From Zygnema cylindricum (lineage: Eukaryota; Streptophyta; Zygnematophyceae; Zygnematales; Zygnemataceae): a DNA stretch of 16,688 nucleotides. The notes beneath the pieces are model-generated. The model did not search any database and was not told where the DNA came from. It saw only the letters and a program-made list of their open reading frames with translations. Shown one piece after another: positions 8,178 to 16,688 of this stretch (positions within the stretch are counted from its first letter, which is position 1; every line of letters begins with the position of its first letter). A program made the position numbers and the translations under genes. The stretch is from NCBI GenBank assembly GCA_037447655.1, contig JBBHKE010000694.1, positions 1-16,688 of the forward strand. The letters are read 5' to 3'.

Positions 8178-8320
8178 GAGGGAGAGAGATAAAAGAGAGA
8201 GATAGAGAGAGAGACCCAAGAAACTATGACTTATGGGGTGACAAAAAAACCATTCCTGCAAAAAGTCAAATTGCGAAGAAAAAAAAAAATGTTCAGAATA
8301 ACATCGAAATGTCACCAAGG
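8076..8320 (-). promoter_or_regulatory. Probable 5' leader of the ABCC gene with a (CT)n tract
   Basis: Directly upstream of the chosen ATG is an A-rich Kozak-like stretch, then a CT microsatellite (8118-8215 on the gene strand). CT-rich leaders are common in plants. No TATA box or transcription start can be placed with confidence. Confidence 0.4.
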
Positions 8321-8699
8321 ACAAACGTAAAAAATCAAAAAAAGAGAAAAAAAAAACAAATTAAATTCAATAAAGGAACTGTGATAAATAATGATAATAG
8401 AGGATACAAAAATCGGTTTTGGAAATTTGAGGAGCAAAAAGATCGGCATCAAGATCAGCATTAACATAAAAAAATAAAAACAAACAAACAAAGCCTAACA
8501 TGAAAAAAAAAAAAAAACAATAATTCGACCATTATTTTTCTTAACGCAGATTCTTTAAAAATTTTAAAACCACTCACGTCACTTTGGAACTGAATTAGAA
8601 CTAATAACACTAACATAAATCCTCTTTATGGTTTGTTGGGGTTTTATCAAATTCAATATTAACATTCAAATCTGCATCGATACTTCCATTAACATTTCA
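8321..8699. other. A-rich intergenic sequence, no gene seen
   Basis: Rich in A runs and short repeats of CATTAACAT type. No coding or RNA signal was found. Confidence 0.6.
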
Positions 8700-8888
8700 T
8701 ATTAAACATTCTTCCTTTCTTTCTCCCTTTTTCCCCTCCCCGCCTCCCTCTCCTCCCCCTCCCTCCCCTTCTACTTCCGCATTCTTCCCTTCCCTCCCCC
8801 CCCTCCTCACCCTCTCTCTCCTCTCTCTTCCTCCCTCCCCTCCTACCTTCTGCATTTTTCCCTTCCCTCCCTCCCCCCCCCCTCCCAT
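8700..8888. repeat. Polypyrimidine tract (CCCTCC/CTTCC-rich)
   Basis: About 190 bases almost free of purines on the plus strand, with C runs up to about nine. It is a candidate for triplex (H-DNA) structure, or for G-quadruplex structure on the other strand. Confidence 0.85.
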
Positions 8889-8899
8889 AAATTGACATT

Positions 8900-9300
8900 T
8901 ACATTGGAATTTGAGCTTTGGAACTTCTAATCTTGAATTTTAAATTTGAATTGTGAAATTTAAATTTGAATTTTGAAATTTAAATTTGATGTTTGAAAAA
9001 ATTTGAAATTTGAAAACGGATATTTTAATTTTGAAATTTGAGATCCGAAATTTGAAGTTTGAAATTTGAAATTTGAATTTCAACATTTGAATTTTAAAAT
9101 TTGAATTTGGAATTTCTAATTTTGAGATTTGAAATGTATAATTTCTAAATACTAACTTTTGTATTTTGAGCTACGATTTTTTAATTTTCAATGTTTTGAA
9201 CTTTAAAGTCTGAAATTGAAATTTGACATTTGAATTTGAAATTCAAAATTGTAAATTTAAAATTAGAAATTTAAAACTTGAAATTTCATCTTTGAGTGGG
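8900..9300. repeat. Degenerate TTTGAAATTTGAATTT repeat field
   Basis: Words such as gaaatttgaa and aatttgaattt recur with many substitutions across about 400 bases. It resembles the intron 4 minisatellite in style, not in unit sequence. Confidence 0.8.
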
Positions 9301-9725
9301 ATAAAATTGACATTGAAATCCAAAATGGCATCCACATCAACATCAACATTTAGAAAAAAATGACATTTAGATTGCGGACAAAATTTGAAGTGAAGTTAAA
9401 TACGCCAACCACAGAGAAGCCCCTAAAAACCCTAACCCTAATTCTATAAATTAAAAATAAATAAACAAAATTCACCGAACAACATTACTGACCCTTCCAA
9501 AGAAAACAAAATCGACCCAGTAACTCATCAAAAAACCAAAAAAAGAAAAATAAAAACGGTCCCAAAACCCTAGAAAACCCTAAAAAACCTATAACCCTTG
9601 TAATAAAGCCAAACAATTCTAGCTTACCTCTAAGGAATCCTGAACCCTGAATTATAAACCCAAGACATTCAGTTTTTCAATTATTTTTACATAGTTCGAT
9701 TTTGGCCTAAGCACCACACTCCATT
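9301..9725. other. Gene-free spacer with telomere-like AAACCCTAA runs
   Basis: AAACCCTAACCCTAA-type runs occur at about 9425-9441 and shorter ones at 9564-9600. They match the plant telo-box/telomere unit (CCCTAAA) but are too short to be a telomere. Confidence 0.6.
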
Positions 9726-9825
9726 GATCGAATGAGAAGAGAGAGAGATGGAGAGAGAGAGAGAGAGAGAGGCGGGGAAGAGGGACAGACGGAGAGAGTG
9801 AGGGAGGGAGAGGAAAGGAGAGAAA
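9726..9825. repeat. GA microsatellite
   Basis: Interrupted (GA)n from about 9729 to 9825. Confidence 0.9.
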
Positions 9826-10208
9826 ATTTCACGTCACGACAAGGCATGCCACGTCAGGTTATGCATGGCGTCGTAACCATGGTCAAGCGAGGAGCGGCAC
9901 TGTACCAGAAAAAAAAATCCGTACTGTACTTTACCATGCTAAAGGGGGGGGTACCGCGTAAGATACAGCCGTACGAAAAAATAAAAACACAAGACGACAA
10001 ATCTTCGTACATCATAAGTTCGAGAATGACGCAAATTGTGCTCTATAAATTTGCGATTTCTTCGTACGGTTTAAACTTAAGCAGTACGGCACTAAGTTTT
10101 AAAGGAAAACGACAGAAAAAAACCCGTACTTAACCGCATGGGGCCGTACCATTAGCCGGCAACAATAAAATCGCAACAATAAAATCTAGTTTTGTAGTCG
10201 TCTACAAC
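9826..10208. other. Gene-free, GTAC-rich sequence
   Basis: No supported coding region. The words CCGTAC and GTACGG recur about ten times. A 133-codon open frame begins inside the GA microsatellite and resembles nothing known. Confidence 0.6.
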
Positions 10209-10503
10209 CGTCACCAACACGTCTACATCCGTCACAAATGTAAAGTAACGATTTCGTTGCTTTACATCGGAACGCTCTGGAAGTAGTACGAAAAATATTC
10301 GCTAAAAACAAAGTAGCAAGACTAAGTTTCGGTTACATGGTAAAGCACCCTTAGGGTAATTTCGCATGTAATTGAAACTTAGTCTTGTTACTTTGTTTTT
10401 TAGCGAAGATTCTCCGTACATTTTTCAGAGCATTCGGATGTAAACGAAAAAAACTTGTTACTTTACAAAGGTAACTCACGTAGACGTGTACGAAACAGTG
10501 ACA
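10209..10503. repeat. Large imperfect palindrome (foldback/MITE-like), arms ~125 bp
   Basis: Left arm about 10217-10339 and right arm about 10365-10489 are reverse complements at roughly 75-80% by eye, beginning ACACGTCTAC and ending in CATG at the centre. The centre (10340-10364) contains ACCC-TTA-GGGT, so pairing may run through it. The left arm has an inner hairpin (GTAAAGTAACG/CGTTGCTTTAC). Terminal site duplications were not found. Confidence 0.8.
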
Positions 10504-10838
10504 GGTGATGTGATACAGAAAATTATGCGAAATTGAGACGTCAAACCGCACGCTGTACAATCTTTGGGACATTGTCGACGTGGAGACTATCAGCACTCTG
10601 CCGTACTTGCTCAGCTATTCCACAAAACGCCCCTCTCTTCTCTGCAGTGTCATGTCTTTGTACTTTCCACCACCCTTCTTCGCCATTCTTGCAAAAACGG
10701 ATACAAAGCATATTAACATAGTGTATTCAAATAGGGCAGAGGACAAACATTTACGGCCTTCTATACAGCTATGTATGTTCAAACTTGCATGTGACATTGC
10801 CAAATGTTGTTGGGTATTTTTTATAAGCTCATTTTAAC
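10504..10838. other. No gene seen
   Basis: Unique-looking sequence of mixed composition. Open frames here are short and have no recognisable motif. Confidence 0.5.
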
Positions 10839-10946
10839 TGCCTGTTAATTACCTGCTTGCCGACAGCCTGCCTGTGTGCCTACTACATAAACGCAGACAA
10901 GCAGGCAGGCCTGCCAACAGGCTGCCTGTGTGCCTACCGTATTTTA

Positions 10947-10991
<45 letters not shown>

Positions 10992-11024
10992 TATAAGTCT
11001 GCCAACTGTCTGCCTGTCTGTATA

Positions 11025-11096
<72 letters not shown>

Positions 11097-11180
11097 AACT
11101 GCCTGCCAATTAATTACCTGCCTGCCAACAGCCTGCATGTGTGCCTGCCTACCATATAAATGCAAACAGGCAGGCAGTTG
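10839..11180. repeat. CCTGCC/TGCCAACNGCCTGC minisatellite interleaved with (TA)n
   Basis: Units with gccaacagcctgcctgtgtg occur at about 10858-10935, 11000-11020 and 11094-11150, with an inverted caggcaggcag at 10898-10907 and 11167-11176. Two (TA)n tracts, about 10950-10986 and 11028-11092, split them. Confidence 0.85.
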
Positions 11181-11444
11181 CACAGAAATGCGGTTTTTTT
11201 TTCGTCTTCCCGCTTGTCGAAAGGTGCCCAATGTTTTTTCTACGCCGTATATGTGAAGGCACGTGTGTTTGAGAAAGGAGTGTTACGACAAAGAACGTTG
11301 AGGAAAGATATGAGGGGAAGGAAGGAGGCGCCTTCACACTTTTGCGAAATGGCGTCCGTTAGTCGTGACCCCTCCACGGCCCTTGTACGGAAAACAGCGC
11401 ACGGAATACGGTTTGTACAGGCCGTAAACGTGCATTTGGTTTTT
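11181..11444. other. No gene seen
   Basis: Mixed-composition sequence. A plus-strand open frame of about 100 codons crosses it and overlaps the repeat block at its start; it has no recognisable domain. Confidence 0.5.
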
Positions 11445-11564
11445 TTTTTGGTACTCCACGCTCGGGAATAGTAAAAAACTTCCGGCGCGTGTTACAACGT
11501 CTGCCCATTCGCTCGCATCCTGGAACTTTATTTAAAATCACCTCGCGACGTGGAAATGTTTAAT
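11445..11564 (-). repeat. Dispersed repeat copy A (inverted relative to 12765-12905)
   Basis: On the minus strand it reads GCGAGGTGATTTTAAATAAA, then AGACGTTGT and GGAGTACC followed by an A run. Copy B at 12765-12905 has the same order in plus orientation at about 70% identity by eye. Both stay open in one frame over the core (peptides with CER.GRRC.TR), but no family is recognised. Confidence 0.65.
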
Positions 11565-11593
11565 TAAATATCAAACCATATAGTACGTAACAC

Positions 11594-11676
11594 TAGGTCT
11601 AGGCTTAACGGCTAAGGCTACCGGCTACCAGCTGTCTGCCGGCCGACAGGTACCAGGATCAAATCCTATGACCGGC
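11594..11676 (+). other. tRNA-derived sequence (SINE head or tRNA pseudogene)
   Basis: AGGCTTAACGG (11601-11611) fits the pol III A box TRGCNNARYGG at all but the first base. GGATCAAATCC (11656-11666) fits the B box GGTTCRANNCC at all but one base. The 44-base gap suits a long-variable-arm (Ser/Leu-like) tRNA. The acceptor stem pairs only partly (GGTC/GACC), so this is not a working tRNA. Flanking duplications and a clear 3' tail were not found. Confidence 0.45.
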
Positions 11677-11750
11677 ACATACCTTTTAGTAAAAAACCCC
11701 TAACTAATGTATATTTCCCGTAAACCTCTGGATAGCCTAGGTAGCCATGG

Positions 11751-11816
11751 CTCTAGCTCCTTCTCCAATTTCTCAGGGACTGCGACAAGTTTGAGAGTTG
11801 GAGAAAGAAGTTAGAG
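11751..11816. repeat. Stem-loop, ~25 bp arms
   Basis: CTCTAGCTCCTTCTCCAA (11751-11768) pairs with TTGGAGAAAGAAGTTAGAG (11798-11816) with few mismatches, and TCTCA/TGAGA extends it inward. It lies about 75 bases after the tRNA-like element and could be part of the same element's body. Confidence 0.6.
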
Positions 11817-11819
11817 GTA

Positions 11820-12764
11820 GACTGCCTCAGCTTCTTTCTATACTTCTATTTAGGCCTAGAAAATACTTAAAATGGAGCATTAATTTCTACACATTGTATA
11901 TAAATGTACAAATTATTTGAGGTTGTGGAAGTGAAATACTTTGGAATGTACAAGAATGTTAACAAAAACCCTAAAATTATAACCGTCAAAAGAACGAAAA
12001 TATACGGACGTTGTACATAAATGTACGAAAAGTAGACGGTAGTTGTAGTAAAATACAAGAAAATGTACGAGTGTATACCTTCCAAACCCTTGAACCCTCC
12101 TTAAATAACCTTAAAAGTATTGATGTACAGAGAAGTACGGATACAAAATGGAATATGCGTTTATTTAATATTTCAAAATCGTTCGATGCGAAATGTATGT
12201 AGTATTTGTGCGTCTATTCTGTGCATAATATGCGAATTGAACAACTATGGTTGGTACGCATCTTCTATACACGAGTTCTATATAGACAAATTATTAAATT
12301 TGCTGGTTTTTCATCGGTTTGGATGATTAGAATTCTTGACACCTGTCGAACATCCACATTTTTTTTTTAATCATAACAGCCTAGTGGACCATGCACGTTT
12401 AGGTTGAGATTTAAAGAACATTACTTAGATGTTTCATACAATGTTGAGATTACATATGTTGTATATTTATAATGTGTTTCAGTTTGTTAAATTTCGTGAA
12501 AGCAAGAAACAGTTTTATGAGAAAAAAAAAACCGTGATATCCTCGTCTAACCATGTAATCTAAATCAGAGCATTTTCCAATGTGATAAAGTATGGGTTTT
12601 TTCATGTGTTTTTCCTCAAAAACTTAGCCCGCAACGAGAAAACTTCCAGCAGTACCAAAAAAATGAAATTACCACAATACAATTTGCGTCACTTTGAAAC
12701 TTTAAATGTACTGCAGTTTGTTGCTTAGCGCGTTTCGACCCACTTTTGAGTCTTTCCAGCTCAT
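11820..12764. other. AT-rich, no gene seen
   Basis: Scattered TGTACRA words; no coding or RNA signal on either strand that I could support. Confidence 0.55.
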
Positions 12765-12905
12765 CTTTAAACTTCTACAAAAATCACATCGAGAGGTGAT
12801 TTTAACTAAAGTTTCAAGATGTGAACGAATAGGTAGACGTTGTCGCACGCGTCAGAGATTATTGAAACTTTCTCTGCAGTACTCGGAGTACTGAAAAAAA
12901 TGTTG
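12765..12905 (+). repeat. Dispersed repeat copy B (partner of 11445-11564)
   Basis: Reads GAGAGGTGATTTTAACTAAA, then AGACGTTGT, and ends CGGAGTACTG followed by an A run. It is the inverted counterpart of copy A, 1.3 kb away. Confidence 0.65.
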
Positions 12906-13661
12906 AAAAATGTATTTTATCTTCTATCTTTTTGTCACTCGATGGTTTTATAAAGGTCCTCATACTTCTCATAGTCAGTGAGGAGTGGCAAACATTCATG
13001 GTTGCCTTAGGCAGACAAAGAGACATGCTAAAAGAGCAAGAGGCACAGCCCCTTGCAAAAGTTAGGTAGTCAGTCTAGCATTTGATCTTAGCTCTTACAA
13101 GATGATCGTCGTACTGCGTAACTATCAATCTATCTGCTAGGTTGATGAAGCGTTACCTACTTGGGGTGTGACTTCTATATAAAAATATGTTGCCAGACAT
13201 ATTTCATTTAACGGATTATGGAAGGCCATGAACACAGAACCTATCTTGACGCACGAAACAAACAGGACGCACGGAATGTACGAAACAACATTTAATGTGA
13301 ACGGACAAAATGAAATGTCGTCGCCAATCAGACAACTCACAATGGAGCCGAAGCACCGGAGTGGTCGTTTGGCGGTTTATGGAGGAGACATCACTAGATA
13401 ACATGTGGCAGCATACTAGTGGACACCGAATATTGCGCAGGGAGGAACCATGGCTCACGAAGTGACAAAAGTCACCGAGACGGCCATGCCGTACCATGGC
13501 AGTACTAGAAGTACAACGACATCTGTACCTTCTTGTACCTTCTTGTAGTGTACAGTCTTTAGTTTGGATAGGTACTTCAGTAGTATGGGGTTCAAAGAGG
13601 GATTTTAGACTTAGACAATTTTGGAGGCGCCTCTCTTCTAGAGTGCTTTTGTATTTATAGG
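12906..13661. other. No gene seen
   Basis: A minus-strand open frame of 156 codons (13216-13686) crosses this stretch. It is rich in Cys and His but has no recognisable motif or start context and runs into the LTR, so I treat it as chance. Confidence 0.5.
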
Positions 13662-14165
13662 TGTAAAAGAGGCAACAATACACCACAACACGTCACAGTG
13701 CATAGCGGAAACACCAAGGATCTTCCCGTAGCAACAGCAGGAGCACACAGAACTCACAGACAAGGTTGCGCTTTATTACTTGAAAGAGAGTACAAGGTTG
13801 CGCTAGCTGTGTAGGTCTACTTGAGGTGTCATTCACTAGGTCTTACTCGACTATTTAAACTAACTAACTGCTAGTCAACCTAGTACTATACAGCTGTACA
13901 GGTGGACCATCACGGTCAACCGAGATCTATCGAAAACTTCCTTCTAGAACTATACAGCTCAATCTACATTCTGCGGCGTTGGTATGCTGCCCTGCTACGC
14001 TACTGTGCTACTAAGTTGCTACGCCGCTAAGTTGCTATGCTGCTATGCTGCGCTGGTCTGGAATCGCAGCTGCGCTGCTCTGGAATCGTAACTGCACTGC
14101 TCTGAAATCGCAACTATAGCAACCTAGCCCTAGCCACTAAGTACCTAATTATGTAACCTGTTACA
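13662..14165 (-). mobile_element. Putative 3' LTR of the chromovirus
   Basis: On the minus strand it begins TGTAACA at 14165, directly after the polypurine tract, and could end TTTTACA at 13662, giving 504 bp with near-inverted termini. A TATA-like GTTTAAATAG lies at 13860-13851 and AATAAA at 13777-13772. ACAAGGTTGCGCT occurs twice (13760-13772, 13792-13804). Short GCTGCT/CTGGAATCGCA repeats fill 13975-14128. The 5' boundary is better supported than the 3' one, because no second LTR is in the window. Confidence 0.45.
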
Positions 14166-14176
14166 CTGCCTCCCAC
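14166..14176 (-). other. Polypurine tract
   Basis: GTGGGAGGCAG immediately before TGTAACA on the minus strand: the usual plus-strand primer position next to a 3' LTR. Confidence 0.5.
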
Positions 14177-14210
14177 TAAGGATTCAGCGTCTTGCTGAAC
14201 TTTGATTGAC

Positions 14211-15485
14211 TCAGGGAAACTGCAATTGCCGGAGTATGTCATATGTTTCCCCGCGATACTCTTCGAACTCCTGGCGAAGGGCGTCGAGTTGATTTTGGAG
14301 CTGTTCACATCGGGTCTCCAGTAACGCGATGTGATGATCTGCAGCTGCCAACCGCCGCCGAGTGATTCGTTCCTGAACCAGATCTTCCACTTCCTCAACC
14401 TCGGGTACTTCGAGTCGCGGTGAAATGTCCGCCAGTGCAGGCTCCTCAGGTGCCGGAATCCGGGGTTCTTCTGTTTCAACCACTGAAAAACTTCCTCCGC
14501 TACTTCGTCCGCCAGTTCCCACCGAGGTACCTTCCGTAATTTAAAGGACACGTGTTTCCTTGCAGCTCGGGCCCGCTGCAGAGCATTCTTTCAAGCCAGC
14601 TTCAGTACCCGCACCTCAGGGGTGACCTCCGCTCTAGAGATGATGTCGTGGAGGCGGACATCCCACGGGTGATAATGACGGAGTAACCCGGGAACATCAA
14701 TCCTGTACCTGTAGTTGTCCTCTACCACTTCCACGAACGGTAAGGCGTGAGGGTTTAGCTGCATATAACCCTTAAGTTTATTTCCCAGGTCTTTTGTCCG
14801 CATGAAATTCCACGCTGGGTGTGACGGAACGTCGGCAAGAATACGGATAGGATCTCCAAGCTTCCCTATACGCCATTATTCGGGCCACTCCGAGGGGTTC
14901 CAATAAAATCTTTTGGCGAAGCTGAAGGCGAGGTCTGAATACTGGGTGTCGACTGGTAGTGGGAAGAGGTAGTCGAGATTTTTTTTTATCTGTTCGCTTT
15001 CCTCCTCCGGATCTCTTCGGTTCCCTTGCAAGAGGATTACATCGTCGCAACAAGGGTATTGTGCCTCTGCCTTATTTTCCGCGCTTTCAGATGACTGCTC
15101 GTCCGTGGAACTCTCCTTGTTTGGGTCCCGCATCACCTCTAGATCTGAGGCGTGCTCTTCAATTGGCGGAGGCGTTGGTTCTCGTTCCGGTTCCTGCGCC
15201 TCCGATAGCTCATGATCTTCTTTAAATTTCTTGATCACCTTCCCGGGTTGGGGTGTATTCAGGGTCCTGTGAGTTTTCTGACCCCTCCCCTCCACTGGTC
15301 TTTGCCAGTCCTGCCTCGCTACTGGCACTTTCCTCAGGTTCCGGCTCCACTTCTACTTCTCTTCGCCTGCTTGCTTCCACCATGGCCTCCGCCGCCCTTA
15401 ACAATCTCTCCGGACGGTTCGGATCTCCTTGTCCCAACCGTACCAGTCTCCTTCTTTTTGGTGGTGGAGAGGACGACGACGCCAT
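14211..15485 (-). pseudogene. Broken accessory reading frame between pol and the 3' LTR of the chromovirus
   Basis: No family recognised. An ATG at 15485 opens a frame starting MASSSSPPPKRRRLVRL, with a basic nuclear-localisation-like patch, then an Arg/Glu-rich helix and an acidic stretch. The frame stops at 15222, but similar acidic sequence continues in another frame (up to 15328, stop at 14876-14878), and that frame runs on past the stop through LPFVEVVEDNYRYRIDVPGL to a further stop at 14591. A third shift leads to a Glu-rich, coiled-coil-like end (LLETRCEQLQNQLDALRQEF) that stops at 14211. Consistent composition across the frames suggests one former protein of about 420 residues with two frameshifts and two stops. 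Its place matches the extra 3' ORF of some Ty3/gypsy elements, but it has no envelope-like signal peptide or membrane helix. Confidence 0.5.
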
Positions 15486-15970
15486 AGACACTGCTGAACC
15501 AGACAATTCCGGTAATTCCAGAAGCGAAGGTAAACTGATTGTGTGGAGAGAAACAATTTCCAAGCTGCTCAGACTGGGTTGGTCGTGAGGACGGATGGCG
15601 GCTTTATTCACGGGGGTTGAGGGTTTCACTTTTGGACTTTGCGAATCGTCGCAGCGTGCGAGGGTATCGCAGCGTCCATCATTTATAAAACTGCGCTGTT
15701 GCGGCGAAACCGAGGGTTCATCGTTACCTATATAGTGAAACACAATTGCGCCGTTGCGCTTTCCTGTCAGCGCAGCGGTGGTGCAGCGATCCTCTGACGT
15801 CATCGTAACCATGTTGCGCTGCGGTGGCTGCGCTGCTACAGCGCTGCGGTGTGGTAACATCGCCGTTGCGGTCCTTTTTCGCGTTCCCAAAATGATTGCG
15901 ATGGTTGCGACACTGCGATTCGCTCCTTTGTTGCGGCCGCTGCGATTGCCCTTACGGTAAAGTTGAGTGT
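15486..15970 (-). other. TTGCG/GCTGCG-rich spacer downstream of the chromodomain
   Basis: At least eight TTGCG words and many GCTGCG words lie in 15630-15960. The chromodomain frame stays open through it. TGACGTCA (15795-15802) and a TATA-like TTTATAAAT (15690-15682 on the minus strand) lie 200-310 bases upstream of the accessory ATG, so an internal promoter is conceivable. Confidence 0.35.
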
Positions 15971-16688
15971 CCCCACTCCGCTGAAAACGGCGCAGCAACT
16001 CCGGGGAATGTAGATCCCTCCCGTCCACCCAAGAGTCGTCCTCAGCACCGTAACCCTTCCAACGCACCAAGTATTGGGTGGAGTTGGAATTCCGAGAGTG
16101 GCGTGATTGAAGGATCTCTTCCACCTCATACTCGTCCGAGGTGCCTCGAACGGGTGGTAAAGGAGTATGCCATCGTCGATTAGGGAACATTGAATCAGGA
16201 TCGCGGAATGGTTTAAGAAGGGAAACATGGAAAACATTGTGGATATGCTAGTCCGTCGGGATATCGAACTTGTAAGCCACGTCGCCCACACGGGAAAGAA
16301 TTGTGAATGGGCGCGTGAACTTTGGTGCCAACTTCTTAGAGAGGGCACCCGGCAAGGAGAGGTTTGCCATATTAAGGCGAACCTTGTTCCCCACGCAAAA
16401 GACGGTTTCCTTCTGGTGGGCGTTGGCCTGCGACTTTTGACAATCCTTAGCCATTTGGAGCGCCTTGGCCGCCTTTTACAGGTTTCCTTGCAACGTTTTG
16501 GCAAAGTCCAGAGCTGGCGGTGTTTGGCAGTCTACTACTCATAAGTTTTGGGGAAGAGTGGGTTGTCGTCCATTGAGGGAGAATGGCGTAGCATTTGTTG
16601 ACGAGTGCACTGCACTGTTGTATGCTACCTCGATTGCCGTTAAATGGTCCACCCAATCCGTTTGGTGCACCGAGACATAAGCCCGCAA
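15971..16688 (-). pseudogene. Chromovirus (Ty3/gypsy) pol 3' end: integrase C-terminus and chromodomain
   Basis: The frame from 16688 starts in the end of the integrase core (AYNSAVHSSTNATPF). A GPY/F-like module follows (FCVGNKVRLNMANL, then SKKLAPKFTRPFTI), with Arg where the usual Gly of GPF stands. FHVSLLKPF leads to a chromodomain at about 16130-15975 (YEVEEIL, QYLVRWKGY, DDSWV, SPELLRRF). A chromodomain fused to integrase defines the chromoviruses. Three in-frame stops (16541-16539, 16478-16476, 16250-16248) show this copy is dead. Protease, reverse transcriptase and the 5' LTR lie beyond the right edge. Confidence 0.88.

Noticed and set aside
8076-8324. Longer N-terminus from an upstream in-frame ATG at 8324
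   Set aside because: The added protein would be mostly translated CT microsatellite (Leu-Ser repeats), unlike any ABCC start.
7958-8464. 168-codon plus-strand open frame
   Set aside because: It is antisense to ABCC exon 1 and translates the GA microsatellite; no domain is visible.
9732-10133. 133-codon plus-strand open frame
   Set aside because: Begins inside a GA microsatellite and continues through GTAC-rich intergenic sequence without a domain.
10849-11231. Open frames with long Tyr-Ile repeats on both strands
   Set aside because: Direct translation of (TA)n tracts.
11594-11676. Functional tRNA gene
   Set aside because: The acceptor stem is mismatched and both promoter boxes differ from consensus by one base; a derived element is more likely.
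13216-13686. 156-codon minus-strand open frame, Cys/His-rich
   Set aside because: No recognisable motif or regular Cys spacing, and it crosses the putative LTR end.
14959-15588. Plus-strand open frames opposite the accessory frame
   Set aside because: Shadows of the GC-rich minus-strand coding sequence; no motif.

Overview
The window is eukaryotic nuclear DNA. It carries a multi-exon gene with GT-AG introns, a tRNA-derived repeat, dense microsatellites and the 3' part of a Ty3/gypsy chromovirus. AAACCCTA-type telo-box runs, a CT-rich 5' leader and a chromodomain retroelement fit the green lineage best (streptophyte alga, bryophyte or lycophyte), but no marker here fixes the organism.

Positions 1-8075 (minus strand) hold the 5' two thirds of an ABCC/MRP-type ABC transporter gene. 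I resolved nine exons by conceptual splicing: 8075-7706, 7225-6872, 6162-6068, 5592-5392, 4240-4025, 3552-3151, 2924-2604, 2026-1937 and 1517-480. Together they give 1029 codons in one continuous frame: start, TMD1, NBD1, linker and the beginning of TMD2. The rest of TMD2 and NBD2 lie beyond the left edge. NBD1 looks catalytically degenerate, with Lys after the Walker B Asp and Gln at the H-loop.

The most unusual feature is inside the introns. In at least five of the eight complete introns the sequence spanning a splice junction, including part of the neighbouring exon, has been copied one to seven times into the intron. Intron 2 has seven extra copies of the exon-2 end plus 5' splice site. 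Introns 4 and 7 have further donor copies. Introns 1 and 6 have copies of the acceptor plus exon start. Intron 4 begins and ends in two copies of the same exon-4 end, the structure expected if an intron was born by tandem duplication of an AG|GT-containing exon segment.

Positions 8076-9830 hold the CT-rich leader, a polypyrimidine tract, a degenerate TTTGAAA-type repeat field, telo-box runs and a GA microsatellite. Positions 9830-13660 have no supported gene. They hold a ~295 bp near-palindrome, a CCTGCC/(TA)n repeat block, a tRNA-like (SINE-like) element with A and B boxes, a stem-loop and an inverted pair of ~120-140 bp repeats. The tetramer GTAC is strikingly common here and rare in the first 9.8 kb.

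Positions 13662-16688 (minus strand) are the 3' end of a decayed chromovirus: end of the integrase core, GPY/F-like module, chromodomain, a broken accessory reading frame of unknown function, a polypurine tract and a putative 3' LTR.
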